From the NCBI GenBank assembly GCA_028819255.1, contig JAPPMB010000081.1:1-40482 (forward strand): 40,482 bases of DNA, in the 5' to 3' direction. Below the pieces are notes generated by a model. The model worked only from the letters and a program-made list of their open reading frames with translations. It searched no databases and was not told the DNA's origin. Position 1 is the stretch's first letter. Every line of letters begins with the position of its first letter. Both the position numbers and the translations under genes were made by a program. The DNA comes from Bryobacterales bacterium (GTDB lineage Bacteria; Acidobacteriota; Terriglobia; Bryobacterales; UBA6623). Of the stretch, positions 20,604 to 29,922 are shown piece by piece.

Positions 20604-21707
20604 ATGCCCATGCGCGTCCCCGTCCTGCTGGCCCTTGTCGCCGTGGTGCCGCCCGCACTGGGCGAAGAGGCCGGCACAGTCCGCACCGAATTGGCTCAGG
20701 TCCTACTGCGTCCGCTGGAGAAGACCGTGATCGTTCCCGGCGAGCTCAGGCCTTTTCAGCGCGTCGAGATACGCGCGAAAGTGACAGGCTTTGTCGAGTC
20801 TGTTCGGGTGGACCGCGGCTCCTTCGTCAAGGAAGGGCAGCTGTTGGCTGAACTGAGCGCGCCGGAGCTGGAGGCCCGTCGAGCCGAGGCCCAGGCCAGG
20901 ATTCCCACGGTCGCCGCGCAGCGGATCGAGTCGCAGGCCAGGCTGGCCGCCGCCGAGAGCACCTTCTCGAGGCTTTCCGAGGCCGCCGGGACGCCGGGTG
21001 CCGTCGCAGAAAACGACGTCGTTCTCGCCGAGAAGGCGGTACAGGCCGAACGTGCTCGACTCGAGTTTCTCGACAGGACCACCGCCCTGCACGAGGCCTC
21101 CGTCCGCTCGATCGAGGAAATCGAGAGGTACCTGAAGGTGAAGGCGCCGTTCGATGGCGTGATCACCGAGCGCCGGGTGCATGTCGGCGCGCTGGTCGGC
21201 CCCGAGGAACGTGCCGGCCTGCCGCTGTTCACACTTGAGCAGGTGTCCAGGCTGCGCCTCGAGGCTGCGGTGCCCGAAGCGCACAGGCAGAGCATCGATC
21301 GTGGTCGGCGGGTGGAGTTCAGCGTCGCCGCATTCCCGTCGGAGGCATTTGCGGGGGTCGTGGTCCGACCCGCGTACGCCGTGGATCCCGAGACCCGCAC
21401 GATGCCGGTCGAAATCGATGTCGCGAATCCGGGAGCCAGGCTGACGCCGGGAATGTACGCCGAGGTGAGCTGGCCGGTCCAGCGGGCACAGGAGACGCTT
21501 TTCGTGCCTGCGACCTCGGTCCATGCAACCACCGAGCGGATCTTCGTGATTCGGGTCTCAGGCGGTGAGGCCGAATGGGTCGATGTCCGCCGCGGCCCGA
21601 CGCAGGCAGACCTGATCGAGGTGTTCGGCGAACTCAGCGCGGGCGACCGGATCGTCCTGCGCGCCACCGACGAGATCCGCCCGGGGACGCGGGTCACGCC
21701 GCGGTAG
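20604..21707 (+). CDS. RND efflux membrane-fusion (periplasmic adaptor) protein
   Basis: This 367-residue adaptor has a signal peptide (MPMRVPVLLALVAVVPPALG). The barrel-sandwich/lipoyl halves (ELRPFQRVEIRAKVTGFVESVRVDRGSFVKEGQLLAEL and YLKVKAPFDGVITERRVHVGALV) flank an alpha-helical hairpin at about 90-180. Beta-barrel and membrane-proximal domains follow. It bridges the RND permease and the TolC-like channel. ATG 20604 has AGGAGAG at 20589-20595, overlapping the end of the RND gene. No lipobox Cys is present, so it is probably soluble or anchored by the signal region only. The gene order channel-pump-adaptor is the reverse of the common adaptor-pump-channel order. Confidence 0.93.
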   Translation: MPMRVPVLLALVAVVPPALGEEAGTVRTELAQVLLRPLEKTVIVPGELRPFQRVEIRAKVTGFVESVRVDRGSFVKEGQLLAELSAPELEARRAEAQARIPTVAAQRIESQARLAAAESTFSRLSEAAGTPGAVAENDVVLAEKAVQAERARLEFLDRTTALHEASVRSIEEIERYLKVKAPFDGVITERRVHVGALVGPEERAGLPLFTLEQVSRLRLEAAVPEAHRQSIDRGRRVEFSVAAFPSEAFAGVVVRPAYAVDPETRTMPVEIDVANPGARLTPGMYAEVSWPVQRAQETLFVPATSVHATTERIFVIRVSGGEAEWVDVRRGPTQADLIEVFGELSAGDRIVLRATDEIRPGTRVTPR

Positions 21708-21839
21708 GGCGGACCGGCTGCAAGTCCGACGGCGCCCGCGCCGGAACCGGTCGCCGACGCGCTAGAGTGATGGTTGCCCGCTCCGCGGGCTCCGCCGTCG
21801 AGGCGGCCCTCTTCGGGTCGCTCGGCGCTCCGGTACTTG

Positions 21840-23468
21840 ATGGGCGCCACGGATCCGTACAAGAGGACCCGCGCGGATTTTGCCGATCCGCCGCGTGGCT
21901 TCCGAGCGACGCTGCGCCACCTCGGCCCCGGAATGATTCTGGCGGGATCGGTGGTGGGCTCCGGCGAGCTCATAGTCACCACGAAGCTCGGAGCTGTCGC
22001 CGGCTTCGCCCTGCTGTGGTTCGTCATCTTCTCGTGCCTGGTAAAGGTGGTGGTGCAGGCCGAGCTTGCCCGCCACACGATCGCCAGCGGCAAGACCTTC
22101 CTGCGGGTCTTCAACGCGCTGCCCGGCCCCGCGGGTCTGCGGCCGGCCTGGCTCACGCTGCCCTGGCTGATCGGGTTCGTGCTGGCTTGCGTCGTGGCCC
22201 TGGCGGTCTTCGTTCGACTCCCCGAGGAGTCTCGCGGTGCAGCCGCAGCGATGTGGCTTTGCGTCGGCGTGATGCTCCTGGCCTTCGCGCTCCCCAAGAT
22301 TCTGCACGGAGTTCAAGCGCCCGTCGGAAAGGCGAACCCGGCCGCCGATCCCGCGTCGAGGATGAATTGGTTCACCTGGCTCTGGCTGGCGTCGATGCTC
22401 CTGGTCTTCGTGAACTCGGGCGCGATTCTCGGCGGCACGGGCCAGGTCCTCGAAATGGCGTTTCCCGGTGCGCTCGGAGACGGAGGCGCCCGGTACTGGT
22501 CGATTCTTGTGGCCGCGCTGTGCGGAGCGCTGCTTCTCGGTGGCACGTACACCACTCTGGAGCGCCTGCTCGTGATCCTGGTCTCGACGTTCACCCTGGT
22601 GACAGTGGTCTGTGCAGGCCTGCTGCGCTGGACCGACTTCGCCATCAGCTGGCCGGACCTGACGTCGGGCCTGACGTTCCATGTGCCGTCGGACCTCACA
22701 ACCCCCCTTGTCCTGACCGCGCTTGCCATGTACGCCGGAACGGGCGTCGCCTTCGGCGAGATGTGGAGCTACACCTACTGGTGCGTGGAGAAGGGGTACG
22801 CCCGCCATGTTGGCGAGCCTGAGCCCGGCCCCGCGTGGCAGCGCAGGGCCAGAGGCTGGATTCGCGTGATGTACACGGACGCCGGAGTGACGATGGTGGT
22901 GTATACCGCGAGCACGATCTGCTTCTACCTCCTGGGCGCCGCAATCCTCCACGTGCAGAATCTCGATCCTGGAGGCCGCGAGACTCTCTCGGTGCTGGGC
23001 TCGATCTACACGGACGGCCTCGGTGACTGGGCCGCCGGCCTGTTCATGGTGGGGGCGTTCTTCGTTCTCATCAGCACGGTGCTGTCGGGAGCGGCGGGAA
23101 ACAGCCGGATGCTTGCGGACGCCTTGGGCGTGATCGGACTGATCGACGCGTCAGACTACTCGGTGCGGCTCCGGTTCATCCGTGTCTTCGTCGTAACGGC
23201 GCTGGTCCTGTATTGTGTCGCATACTGGCTGTTCGAGGATCCGCCCCAGATGCTGCTTGTCACCAGCAGCCTGATCGCGGCGGTCATGTATCCCGTTTTG
23301 GGCCTAGGCACGCTCTATCTCCGCCATCGGAGAATCCCCCCTGAGATCGCACCGGGGAGACCGGTGACCGTGTGGTTGTGGGTGTGCGCCCTGGTGCTGA
23401 CCTTCGTTTCCCCGGCGGGCATCCTGCTGGCAATTGCGATTCAGGCGGGCTGGATCGGATTCGGCTGA
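21840..23468 (+). CDS. Nramp-related multi-helix transporter lacking the DPGN motif
   Basis: This 542-residue membrane protein has 11 or more hydrophobic helices. It opens with GFRATLRHLGPGMILAGSVVGSGELIVTTKLGA, the first-helix region of the Nramp-related (COG1914) family. Canonical Nramp metal transporters have DPGN here and MPH in helix 6. This protein has VGSGE and no MPH, so manganese or iron transport should not be assumed. Such divergent members are frequent in Acidobacteria and Planctomycetes, with unknown substrate. ATG 21840 was chosen because family members begin a few residues before this point; a TTG at 21774 would extend it. It is 132 bases downstream of the efflux operon and may be transcribed separately. 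Confidence 0.85.
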   Translation: MGATDPYKRTRADFADPPRGFRATLRHLGPGMILAGSVVGSGELIVTTKLGAVAGFALLWFVIFSCLVKVVVQAELARHTIASGKTFLRVFNALPGPAGLRPAWLTLPWLIGFVLACVVALAVFVRLPEESRGAAAAMWLCVGVMLLAFALPKILHGVQAPVGKANPAADPASRMNWFTWLWLASMLLVFVNSGAILGGTGQVLEMAFPGALGDGGARYWSILVAALCGALLLGGTYTTLERLLVILVSTFTLVTVVCAGLLRWTDFAISWPDLTSGLTFHVPSDLTTPLVLTALAMYAGTGVAFGEMWSYTYWCVEKGYARHVGEPEPGPAWQRRARGWIRVMYTDAGVTMVVYTASTICFYLLGAAILHVQNLDPGGRETLSVLGSIYTDGLGDWAAGLFMVGAFFVLISTVLSGAAGNSRMLADALGVIGLIDASDYSVRLRFIRVFVVTALVLYCVAYWLFEDPPQMLLVTSSLIAAVMYPVLGLGTLYLRHRRIPPEIAPGRPVTVWLWVCALVLTFVSPAGILLAIAIQAGWIGFG

Positions 23469-23981
23469 AGCCTTGAAGCAACGTCGCGGCTCTCAACCAC
23501 CGCCGCCGGCGGACTTCGAAGGCCGTGGAACACGGGGAATCGGGAACGGCCTCTGCACCGGCAGGTCGCCGGTCCAGCAACCCCTGGGCAGCAGCCCGCC
23601 CGCCGGCTGGACGATGTCGAGAATCTTCACCGCCGGCGACGCTGCGGAGCGGACCTCGACTCCGTGCTCCGGCGCCCGTCCGGCCAGGGCCAAGACCGCC
23701 GCCGCCAGCATCCCTCGAAACTGCCTCGGTCTTCTCACTGTTCCCGCCGCATGGGGGCTCTCATCCGGGTCGCACCACCACCGCACCAATGTATGCCTGC
23801 CGAACTGTGCAGTCAACCCCCGCGCCCTTCCAACGCCAGACGGGCCTGACGAGGGCGCTTGGCGGGCGCGGGGATCATTGGAGGATGGTCCTTGGCCGGC
23901 CTTCGCCGGGCGCGAAGCCGGTGGCGTGACAACCTGCTGCAGACTGTTTGCTGAATAGAAAACGGATCTCAATTCCACGCA
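23469..23981. other. Intergenic region upstream of the methylase gene
   Basis: No gene is clearly recognised on the plus strand. A short minus-strand frame (23493-23711) is listed separately. The stretch separates a chromosomal transporter gene from the methylase and could mark the edge of an acquired unit, but no direct repeat, att site or integrase is visible. Confidence 0.4.
23493..23711 (-). CDS. Possible small exported peptide
   Basis: The 72-codon frame begins MLAAAVLALAGRAPEHG, which could be a short signal sequence, and continues with KILDIVQPAGGLLPRGCWTGDLPVQRP. No family was recognised and no clear ribosome-binding site was found. In DNA this GC-rich such a frame may arise by chance. 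Confidence 0.22.
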   Translation of the reverse strand: MLAAAVLALAGRAPEHGVEVRSAASPAVKILDIVQPAGGLLPRGCWTGDLPVQRPFPIPRVPRPSKSAGGGG

Positions 23982-26975
23982 ATGCCAATGACGAGACCGA
24001 CCGGCAAACTCGACGAGCACGCGTTCAATCGTGAGTTTGCGAGAGTGCTGGCGGAAACGGACCCCCGCTGGCTTGCCCGCGCCGATGAATACGTTTTGGC
24101 TGAACGGACTGGAACTCTGGATCGCGGCCGGGCCGACGTCTTGATCGATGACCCGGCAATGCCGGCGGCGGCTGTCGAAACATCGTTCGACTCAGTGGAT
24201 GCCGACAGAGACGCACGGAACAGGCTGGGCCGACGGACGGCTCGGGGCGGCAGGGAACTCTTGGCGTCGTTGGCGGTCCACATACCCGGGGAATGTCGGG
24301 ATGTTCCTGCGGATGCCGTAAGAGCGAGCTTGAGGGACGGTACGCAGCAGGTCGGCTACGCACTGCATCAGAAGGGGTGGAGTGGCGGAAGTCGACGCCG
24401 GTGGCCAGCCAGCGGATTCATCCGCGGCACGGTCCATGATGCGAGCCGCTTGATCGCGGAAGCAGCCATGCCCAAGGAAGTGGCAGACGCCAGAGCAGAC
24501 CGTGTGGCGCTGCTGGTGAAGCAGGCCGCGGCGACATTGCGATCGAAACTTCATGACCGGACGCAGCGCGAAATAGCAGGAGTCGTCGGGCAGCACTCTC
24601 CACTGGAGGGCTTGCGGACCACGATGGTGCTCTGGCTGAATACGCTACTGATCCAGCAGCGGCTGCACGTTCAGGGAGTCCGGGGAATCCCTCCTGTGCG
24701 GACCGTACTTGGCGTCCGTCCGGATCCATTCGAGCAAGTCGAGGTCTGGCGGCGGATGGCCGAAATCAGACGACAGTCCGTCTATCAGCCGGGCGTCAGG
24801 GCGCTGGCCGCCTGCAGCGACTTGCATCGTGCGGGAACGATTGAAACGCTCACACACCTGATCGAGGCGGTGGATGTGATCGAAGATGCGGATTCGGGCC
24901 GTCACATAAGCGTGGGGGCGGATTTGTTTCCCAAGCTTGCTTCCGATCGAAAGGAAAGCGCCGCGTTCTACACCCAGCCCGCGACGGCGGAACTGCTTGT
25001 GGCCCTGACAATTCGGAGATCGGACAAGCCGGACTCCGAGTGGGCGAGATCCGACTTGTTTCGCAGAGCGATCATCGCGGACTTGGCCTGTGGCACGGGT
25101 GCACTCCTGAGGGCGGGCTACTCTCGTGTCCGGACTCTGCACGAATGGGCCGGAGGAACGGAGGACTCGGTAGCGGAACTGCACCGTGGGGCGATGGAAT
25201 TCGGTCTGAGGGGTACAGACATCAGTCCAATCGCAGCGCATCTGACTCTTGCCAGTCTTGCCAGCGACAGCAAACACGAACAATCCGCTCATGCGCAGAT
25301 TGGCTGCCTGAAGGTCGGCGGAGCGTCCGGACGCACAGGTGCGCTCGAATACATGGACGGTTCGGCTGCCGAGGATCTTCTCGGGCTGGATCACGGCGGG
25401 TCCGCTGGGACCGAGAACGGGAAATCAAGCTTGGAAGTGCTCCACGGCAGCGTGGACTGGATCCTGATGAATCCTCCGTATTCCAGATCACGCGGGGGCC
25501 AGAGCGCTTTTGACTTGAAGGGCTTGACCGAGCAGGAACGGAAGCGGTGCCAGAGACGATGGGGCCGCCTGGTGAAGAGAGAACCTGCGCAGCTGCGCGC
25601 CGGGATGGCGGCATCGTTTCTTGTGCTTGCCAAGCGAAAGGCCAAGCCCGGAACGGGCCGCATCGGATTTGTGTTGCCCCTCACATGCGCGTTTGCCGAC
25701 ACCTGGACGAAAACGCGACGGATGGTCGAATCGGAATTCAGGGACATCGTGGTGATTGCCACGGCAAGCGGGGCTTCGCTTCAGCGTGTCGGTTTTTCGG
25801 CGGACACCGGGATGGAGGAGATGCTGCTGGTCGCGACACGGCGCAAGAATCCTCGCGAGGAGTCTCGATCGTCTGGTGTCATGTTGCATTGTGTGACGCT
25901 TTACGAGCCCTGCATTCGGAATGGCGAGGCCGGAGAGGTGGCACGGGCGATCCGGAAAGCCGAGGCGCATAGCGTCGCGACCGACACGACACATCCCATA
26001 ACGGTCGGCAGCGGCAGGATCGGGTGCGTCACAACGATGCGTGCGAGTGGCCACGGATCGCCGTGGAACATGGTCGGCGTAACCCACGGGGGGCTGGCGC
26101 TGGCTGCCGATTCGCTCACACGCGGGGTGCTGGATCACATCGTAGGCACACCGATCCCGCTGGGACTCGAGATGGGAACCATTGAAGAGGTCTTTGACGT
26201 TGGGCCGACGCACCATTTGCTGGGACATCCGAAGGGGGCAAGTCCGATAGGCGCATTCGAATTCCATCCGGTAGCGAGCAAGACAGACGCGACGGGCGCG
26301 GATCGGGCTCTTTGGAAGGCCGACTCGAAGGAGCAGCGTTCGCTGCGCGTCCTGCCAACGCACAAGGGACTGTCGCCACCGGAGGTAGGCGCGACGGAGC
26401 GGCGCGAGGCGATGAGGGCGACTGCAGGCCGGCTGTTCTATGCCCGAAATCTGAGATGGACCAGTCAGGCCCTGCTGGCAGGAACGACGGCACACTCCGC
26501 TTTGGGCGGGAGAGCATGGACCGCGCTGCGGCACGGGGAGGCGCCAGTTCGAAAGGCGTTTGCGCTCTGGTGGAATTCCACGCTTGGAATGGTGGTGCAT
26601 TGGACACAGGGGCAGCGGACGCAGAACGGGCGGTCGACGACGCAAGTCGGAGCATTGAGGAAGATCCCCTGTCCGCGCTTGGACAAGCTCTCAGACGCGG
26701 CGCTGAATGTTGCCGTACAGAGGTTCGACAGGCTGGCGCAGGCAAAATTGCTTCCGGCCAAGGACGCGGCCAAGGATCCGGTGCGCCGACAGATTGACGC
26801 TGCAGTGTCAGAAATGATTGAGGTACACAATAGCCCGGCAGCCTCGGAGCAGGCGATGCGATTCCGGAGAGCCGCGGAATCGGGGATCGGAAACGCCATG
26901 GAAGCGTTGCGTGAACTATGGTGTGCGGAGCCCTCCGTCCACGGCTGGAAGGGTTCTCAAGACCATTGGCGGTGA
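23982..26975 (+). CDS. Large solitary N6-adenine DNA methylase, possible restriction-like N-terminus
   Basis: This 997-residue protein has class gamma amino-methyltransferase order: FYTQPATAELL (about 329-339, motif X-like), ADLACGTGALL (366-376, S-adenosylmethionine motif I), and ILMNPPYSRSRGG (motif IV NPPY at 497-500). A long C-terminal region, likely target recognition, follows. The N-terminus has D51 in GRADVLI and E66 in AAVETSFD, spaced like a PD-(D/E)XK nuclease core but with Thr in place of the usual Lys. It may be a type IIG-like restriction-methylation enzyme, a phage-defence methylase, or an orphan methylase. No separate restriction gene, specificity subunit or helicase is adjacent. 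Start ATG 23982 (or 23988) lacks an evident ribosome-binding site. Codon use is less GC-biased by impression than its neighbours, consistent with transfer. Confidence 0.88.
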   Translation: MPMTRPTGKLDEHAFNREFARVLAETDPRWLARADEYVLAERTGTLDRGRADVLIDDPAMPAAAVETSFDSVDADRDARNRLGRRTARGGRELLASLAVHIPGECRDVPADAVRASLRDGTQQVGYALHQKGWSGGSRRRWPASGFIRGTVHDASRLIAEAAMPKEVADARADRVALLVKQAAATLRSKLHDRTQREIAGVVGQHSPLEGLRTTMVLWLNTLLIQQRLHVQGVRGIPPVRTVLGVRPDPFEQVEVWRRMAEIRRQSVYQPGVRALAACSDLHRAGTIETLTHLIEAVDVIEDADSGRHISVGADLFPKLASDRKESAAFYTQPATAELLVALTIRRSDKPDSEWARSDLFRRAIIADLACGTGALLRAGYSRVRTLHEWAGGTEDSVAELHRGAMEFGLRGTDISPIAAHLTLASLASDSKHEQSAHAQIGCLKVGGASGRTGALEYMDGSAAEDLLGLDHGGSAGTENGKSSLEVLHGSVDWILMNPPYSRSRGGQSAFDLKGLTEQERKRCQRRWGRLVKREPAQLRAGMAASFLVLAKRKAKPGTGRIGFVLPLTCAFADTWTKTRRMVESEFRDIVVIATASGASLQRVGFSADTGMEEMLLVATRRKNPREESRSSGVMLHCVTLYEPCIRNGEAGEVARAIRKAEAHSVATDTTHPITVGSGRIGCVTTMRASGHGSPWNMVGVTHGGLALAADSLTRGVLDHIVGTPIPLGLEMGTIEEVFDVGPTHHLLGHPKGASPIGAFEFHPVASKTDATGADRALWKADSKEQRSLRVLPTHKGLSPPEVGATERREAMRATAGRLFYARNLRWTSQALLAGTTAHSALGGRAWTALRHGEAPVRKAFALWWNSTLGMVVHWTQGQRTQNGRSTTQVGALRKIPCPRLDKLSDAALNVAVQRFDRLAQAKLLPAKDAAKDPVRRQIDAAVSEMIEVHNSPAASEQAMRFRRAAESGIGNAMEALRELWCAEPSVHGWKGSQDHWR

Positions 26976-27077
26976 GTTGGACGGGGAATTCAGGGTTTCC
27001 GGATCATCCCCGGCCTCATGCCTGATCCCACGCGGGAACCGGACCCAACACGTCGGCTCGCAGACGGTCGCTAGGTA

Positions 27078-28094
27078 CTACAAACTTGCCGCTGCGATGA
27101 GGGCCTGAATGTATCCGGCGGTCCAAGCCCGCCCCCGATGGCACCAGTCGCCGTCACCGACCATCCGGGGCACGTGGTCGGGAATGATGAAGCCGTTGAA
27201 CCCGACCTGTTTGAGTGCGCCGATCGATTCCACCGGATCGCAGTTGCCGTCTCCCAGGTAGCATTCCGTGAAGTCTTCCACTGGGCCCTGGACGTCACGG
27301 AAGTGCACGTAGAATATCTTGCCGCGCTCCCCGAAGTACCGGATCGCGTCGGTGACGCCCTCTCCGGCACGCATCTCCGACCAGCAGCCGTGGCAGAAGT
27401 TCAGCCCGTGCATCGGGCTGTCAAAGGTCTCCATCGCCCGCCGGAAGTTCTCGAAGTTGCGGAACACGCGCCCAACGCCGCCAAGAGCGGGAACCGGCGG
27501 GTCGTCGGGATGAAGCGCGAGCCTCAGCCCGACTTCCTCGCAGACAGGAAGGATCCGTTCCAGATACCAGCAGTAGTTCTCCCAGATCTCGGCTTCGGAG
27601 TACTCGCGGTCGACCGGCGAGCCGGCCCAGATCGAATAGCTGCCCCCGTCGCCCGCCCGGACTGACTTGGCAGTCTCCATCCGGAAGGACTTTGCTTGGG
27701 CCCCTCCCCGCACCGGAGTGTCCTCGGCGGTGCGCCAGACGCCCGCCGGCATGAACGCATATCCGAGATGCGGGATGCCGGCACGCGCGATGTTGCGGAC
27801 GGTCTCGGCCATGTTGTCCAGTTGCCGGTCCCGACCCTGCTGGCCCAGCATGATCCGGTCGTAGAAGCCTGTCGGGACGTTCTCGATGGCCATCAGACGG
27901 AGGTCGGCCTTGTCTGCCTGCGCAACCAGGCGGGCAAGGTCTTCGTATTCCCAGCGCTCCTCCCCCGGCAGCGTGGGGGTGTTCAGCTGGAAGTCGTCAC
28001 ATCCGCACTGCTTGATGAATTGCAGCCGCGACGCGGTGATCTTCTGGAACTGGCCCAGACCTACCCGCATCGGGAGGCTGTCGATATCGATCAC
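27078..28094 (-). CDS. Mannonate dehydratase (UxuA-like) family protein
   Basis: This roughly 338-residue TIM-barrel enzyme is of the UxuA/xylose isomerase-like superfamily. UxuA dehydrates D-mannonate to 2-keto-3-deoxygluconate in hexuronate catabolism. Visible family segments: MRVGLGQFQKIT near the start, LALHPDDPPVP, LNFCHGCWSEM, KIFYVHFRDVQG and IPDHVPRMVGDG...HRGRA, which supply metal and substrate ligands. Start GTG 28094 was chosen because GGAGG (28100-28104) precedes it by five bases; ATG 28070 is the alternative. The divergent marine-type subfamily may use other sugar acids. It is divergent from the first MlrC gene and shares a short control region with it. Confidence 0.88.
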   Translation of the reverse strand: MIDIDSLPMRVGLGQFQKITASRLQFIKQCGCDDFQLNTPTLPGEERWEYEDLARLVAQADKADLRLMAIENVPTGFYDRIMLGQQGRDRQLDNMAETVRNIARAGIPHLGYAFMPAGVWRTAEDTPVRGGAQAKSFRMETAKSVRAGDGGSYSIWAGSPVDREYSEAEIWENYCWYLERILPVCEEVGLRLALHPDDPPVPALGGVGRVFRNFENFRRAMETFDSPMHGLNFCHGCWSEMRAGEGVTDAIRYFGERGKIFYVHFRDVQGPVEDFTECYLGDGNCDPVESIGALKQVGFNGFIIPDHVPRMVGDGDWCHRGRAWTAGYIQALIAAASL

Positions 28095-28181
28095 TATCCC
28101 CTCCGTCTGTATGGGACTCGGAGCGCCCGGGCCCGATTCCTCGTCTCCGCCGGAGTATATCCGCTCAGGGATAATCGGTCC
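28095..28181. promoter_or_regulatory. Shared control region between uxuA-like and MlrC genes
   Basis: The two genes diverge from this 87-base gap, so their promoters must lie close together or overlap. It contains the ribosome-binding site of the uxuA-like gene (GGAGG at 28100-28104) and that of the MlrC gene (AGGGA at 28167-28171). The perfect 10-base palindrome TCGATATCGA sits just inside the uxuA-like frame at 28081-28090. No promoter boxes are claimed. Confidence 0.5.
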
Positions 28182-29678
28182 GTGTTCCGGATCTTGGTGG
28201 CGGAGTGCCAGCAGGAGGTCTCCTCCTTCAATCCTGTCCCGAGCGATTACGGGGACTTCGCGATCCGGAGGGGGGCGGAATTCTTCGGCTACCACTCCGT
28301 CGCGACGGAGGAGGTTGGCGGCGCGCTCCGCGCATTCGCGTCTGGTCTGGCCTGCGAGCCTGTTCCGACGTACAGTGCGAAGGCGATCACTTCGGGGGGA
28401 ACACTGCGGCGCGACGACTATGAGCGGATTGCCGGCGAGTTTCTGGATGCCCTCCGGCGCTCGCTACCGGCGGACGGAGTGTACTTGGCGCTGCACGGCG
28501 CCATGTCGGCGGAGGGGCAATCCGATCCCGAAGGACATCTGATCGCAGAGGCACGGAAGATCGTGGGGCACCGAGTCCCCATCGTCGTCTCTCTGGACCT
28601 GCACGCGGTCCTGACGACCCGCATGCTCCGCAACAGCGACGCGATCGTCGCCTATCACACCTATCCGCATGTGGACTATGAGGATACCGGGGAGCGTGCG
28701 GCGCGATTGCTGACCGGAATCCTCGAGGGGGACGCACGTCCTGTCACTGCCCGCGTGAAGATCCCCATGTTGGTCCGTGGAGACGAACTGATCACCGAGA
28801 CCGGGAGCTTCGGGCGAGTCGTTCGGATTGCGCAGGAGTTCGAGCAGTGCCGCCGGGGCCTCTCGTCGGCCGTGATCATCGGCAACCCGTTCACTGACGT
28901 GCCCGGTCTCCGTTCCAACAGCCTCGCCGTCTCGGACGGGGACCGCGACGCGGCGGCCCGGTGCGCGACGAAGCTCGCCAGCGAGATGTGGCGGCGTCGA
29001 CGGGCTATGAAAGCGGCCCTCACCGGTGTGAGGGAAGCCGTCCGGCTTGCCGGCGAGACTCAGGGCACGGCTGTGATGATGGACGCTGCCGACGCAACGA
29101 GCTCGGGTGCCTCCGGCGACAGCAACGCCATTCTGCGTGAAGCGGTCGAGAGCGGTTTCCCGGGCAGCGCGCTCACAGCGATCGTCGACCCGGGCGCTGT
29201 CCGGGATGCGTTCGAGGCGGGCGTCGGTCGCCCCGTTCGAACAACTGTGGGCGGCGCACTCGACTCCGCGCGTTTCCGCCCTCTGGCTATCGAGGCGACC
29301 GTCAAGCTGCTATCGGACGGAAAGCTGATCAGCGAGTCCTTCGGCAGGCGCTGGTCGGCGGGGCCGACGGCGGTCCTCGAGTGCGGGCGCCATGTCATCG
29401 TCGTGACGACACGGGCAGTCAACCTCTTCGACAGGTCGCTGTTTCTCGCCAATGGACAGGACCCGAAACGGTTCGATCTGGTCGTTGTCAAATCCCCGCA
29501 TTGTGAGCCCCACATGTACCAGGAGTGGTGCGGCCGGCTCATCAATGTCGATGGGCCCGGATCCACGAGTGCGAATCTCGCCTCGCTCGGCCACTCTCAG
29601 TGCGCCCGGCCAGTCTTTCCGCTGGATCCTCAGGTCGAGTTTCGCCCTGAGGTCGAGGTGTTCGAGAGAAACGCGTGA
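28182..29678 (+). CDS. MlrC / M81 family metalloprotein, cytoplasmic
   Basis: This 498-residue member belongs to the family named after MlrC, the zinc enzyme that completes microcystin breakdown. Family landmarks: LALHGAMSAEG (104-108 is LHGAM), SLDLHAVLT (137-142), and TYPHVDYEDTGERAA (160-165), which carry Asp/His metal-ligand candidates. The C-terminal MlrC domain follows, with DAADATSSGASGDSN. There is no signal peptide. The start is GTG 28182 with AGGGA ten bases upstream. Most family members occur in bacteria that never meet microcystin, so the natural substrate is unknown. The neighbouring sugar-acid dehydratase and sulfatase suggest a catabolic role. Confidence 0.9.
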   Translation: MFRILVAECQQEVSSFNPVPSDYGDFAIRRGAEFFGYHSVATEEVGGALRAFASGLACEPVPTYSAKAITSGGTLRRDDYERIAGEFLDALRRSLPADGVYLALHGAMSAEGQSDPEGHLIAEARKIVGHRVPIVVSLDLHAVLTTRMLRNSDAIVAYHTYPHVDYEDTGERAARLLTGILEGDARPVTARVKIPMLVRGDELITETGSFGRVVRIAQEFEQCRRGLSSAVIIGNPFTDVPGLRSNSLAVSDGDRDAAARCATKLASEMWRRRRAMKAALTGVREAVRLAGETQGTAVMMDAADATSSGASGDSNAILREAVESGFPGSALTAIVDPGAVRDAFEAGVGRPVRTTVGGALDSARFRPLAIEATVKLLSDGKLISESFGRRWSAGPTAVLECGRHVIVVTTRAVNLFDRSLFLANGQDPKRFDLVVVKSPHCEPHMYQEWCGRLINVDGPGSTSANLASLGHSQCARPVFPLDPQVEFRPEVEVFERNA

Positions 29679-29922
29679 GCGGAGGCCGTTCGCTGATCAC
29701 ACCCAACGGCGGGAATGTCTCGGCGTGCGGGATCAAGCGCTTCGCCCGCAGCGTGGGATGCACTAGAATCGTCGCAGCCGAGCACGCTCAGGACTCGAGG
29801 ACCGTGCTGCCCAGCCACATCCACAGACGCAGCCGCCCGGACCAGCTTGTGCAAATGCTCTGCGGCTTTGAACGGGAGAATCTGGCCGTCCGCCGGTGGC
29901 GACGGTTGCCGGAGAACGCAAA

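Noticed and set aside
20756..22297. 513-codon minus-strand frame across the adaptor and Nramp-like genes
   Set aside because: Ser/Arg/Thr-rich low-complexity translation with no motifs. It is a shadow frame caused by high GC.
25488..26645. 385-codon minus-strand frame inside the methylase gene
   Set aside because: No recognisable domain and rich in Arg, Pro and Cys. The plus-strand frame has clear methylase motifs.
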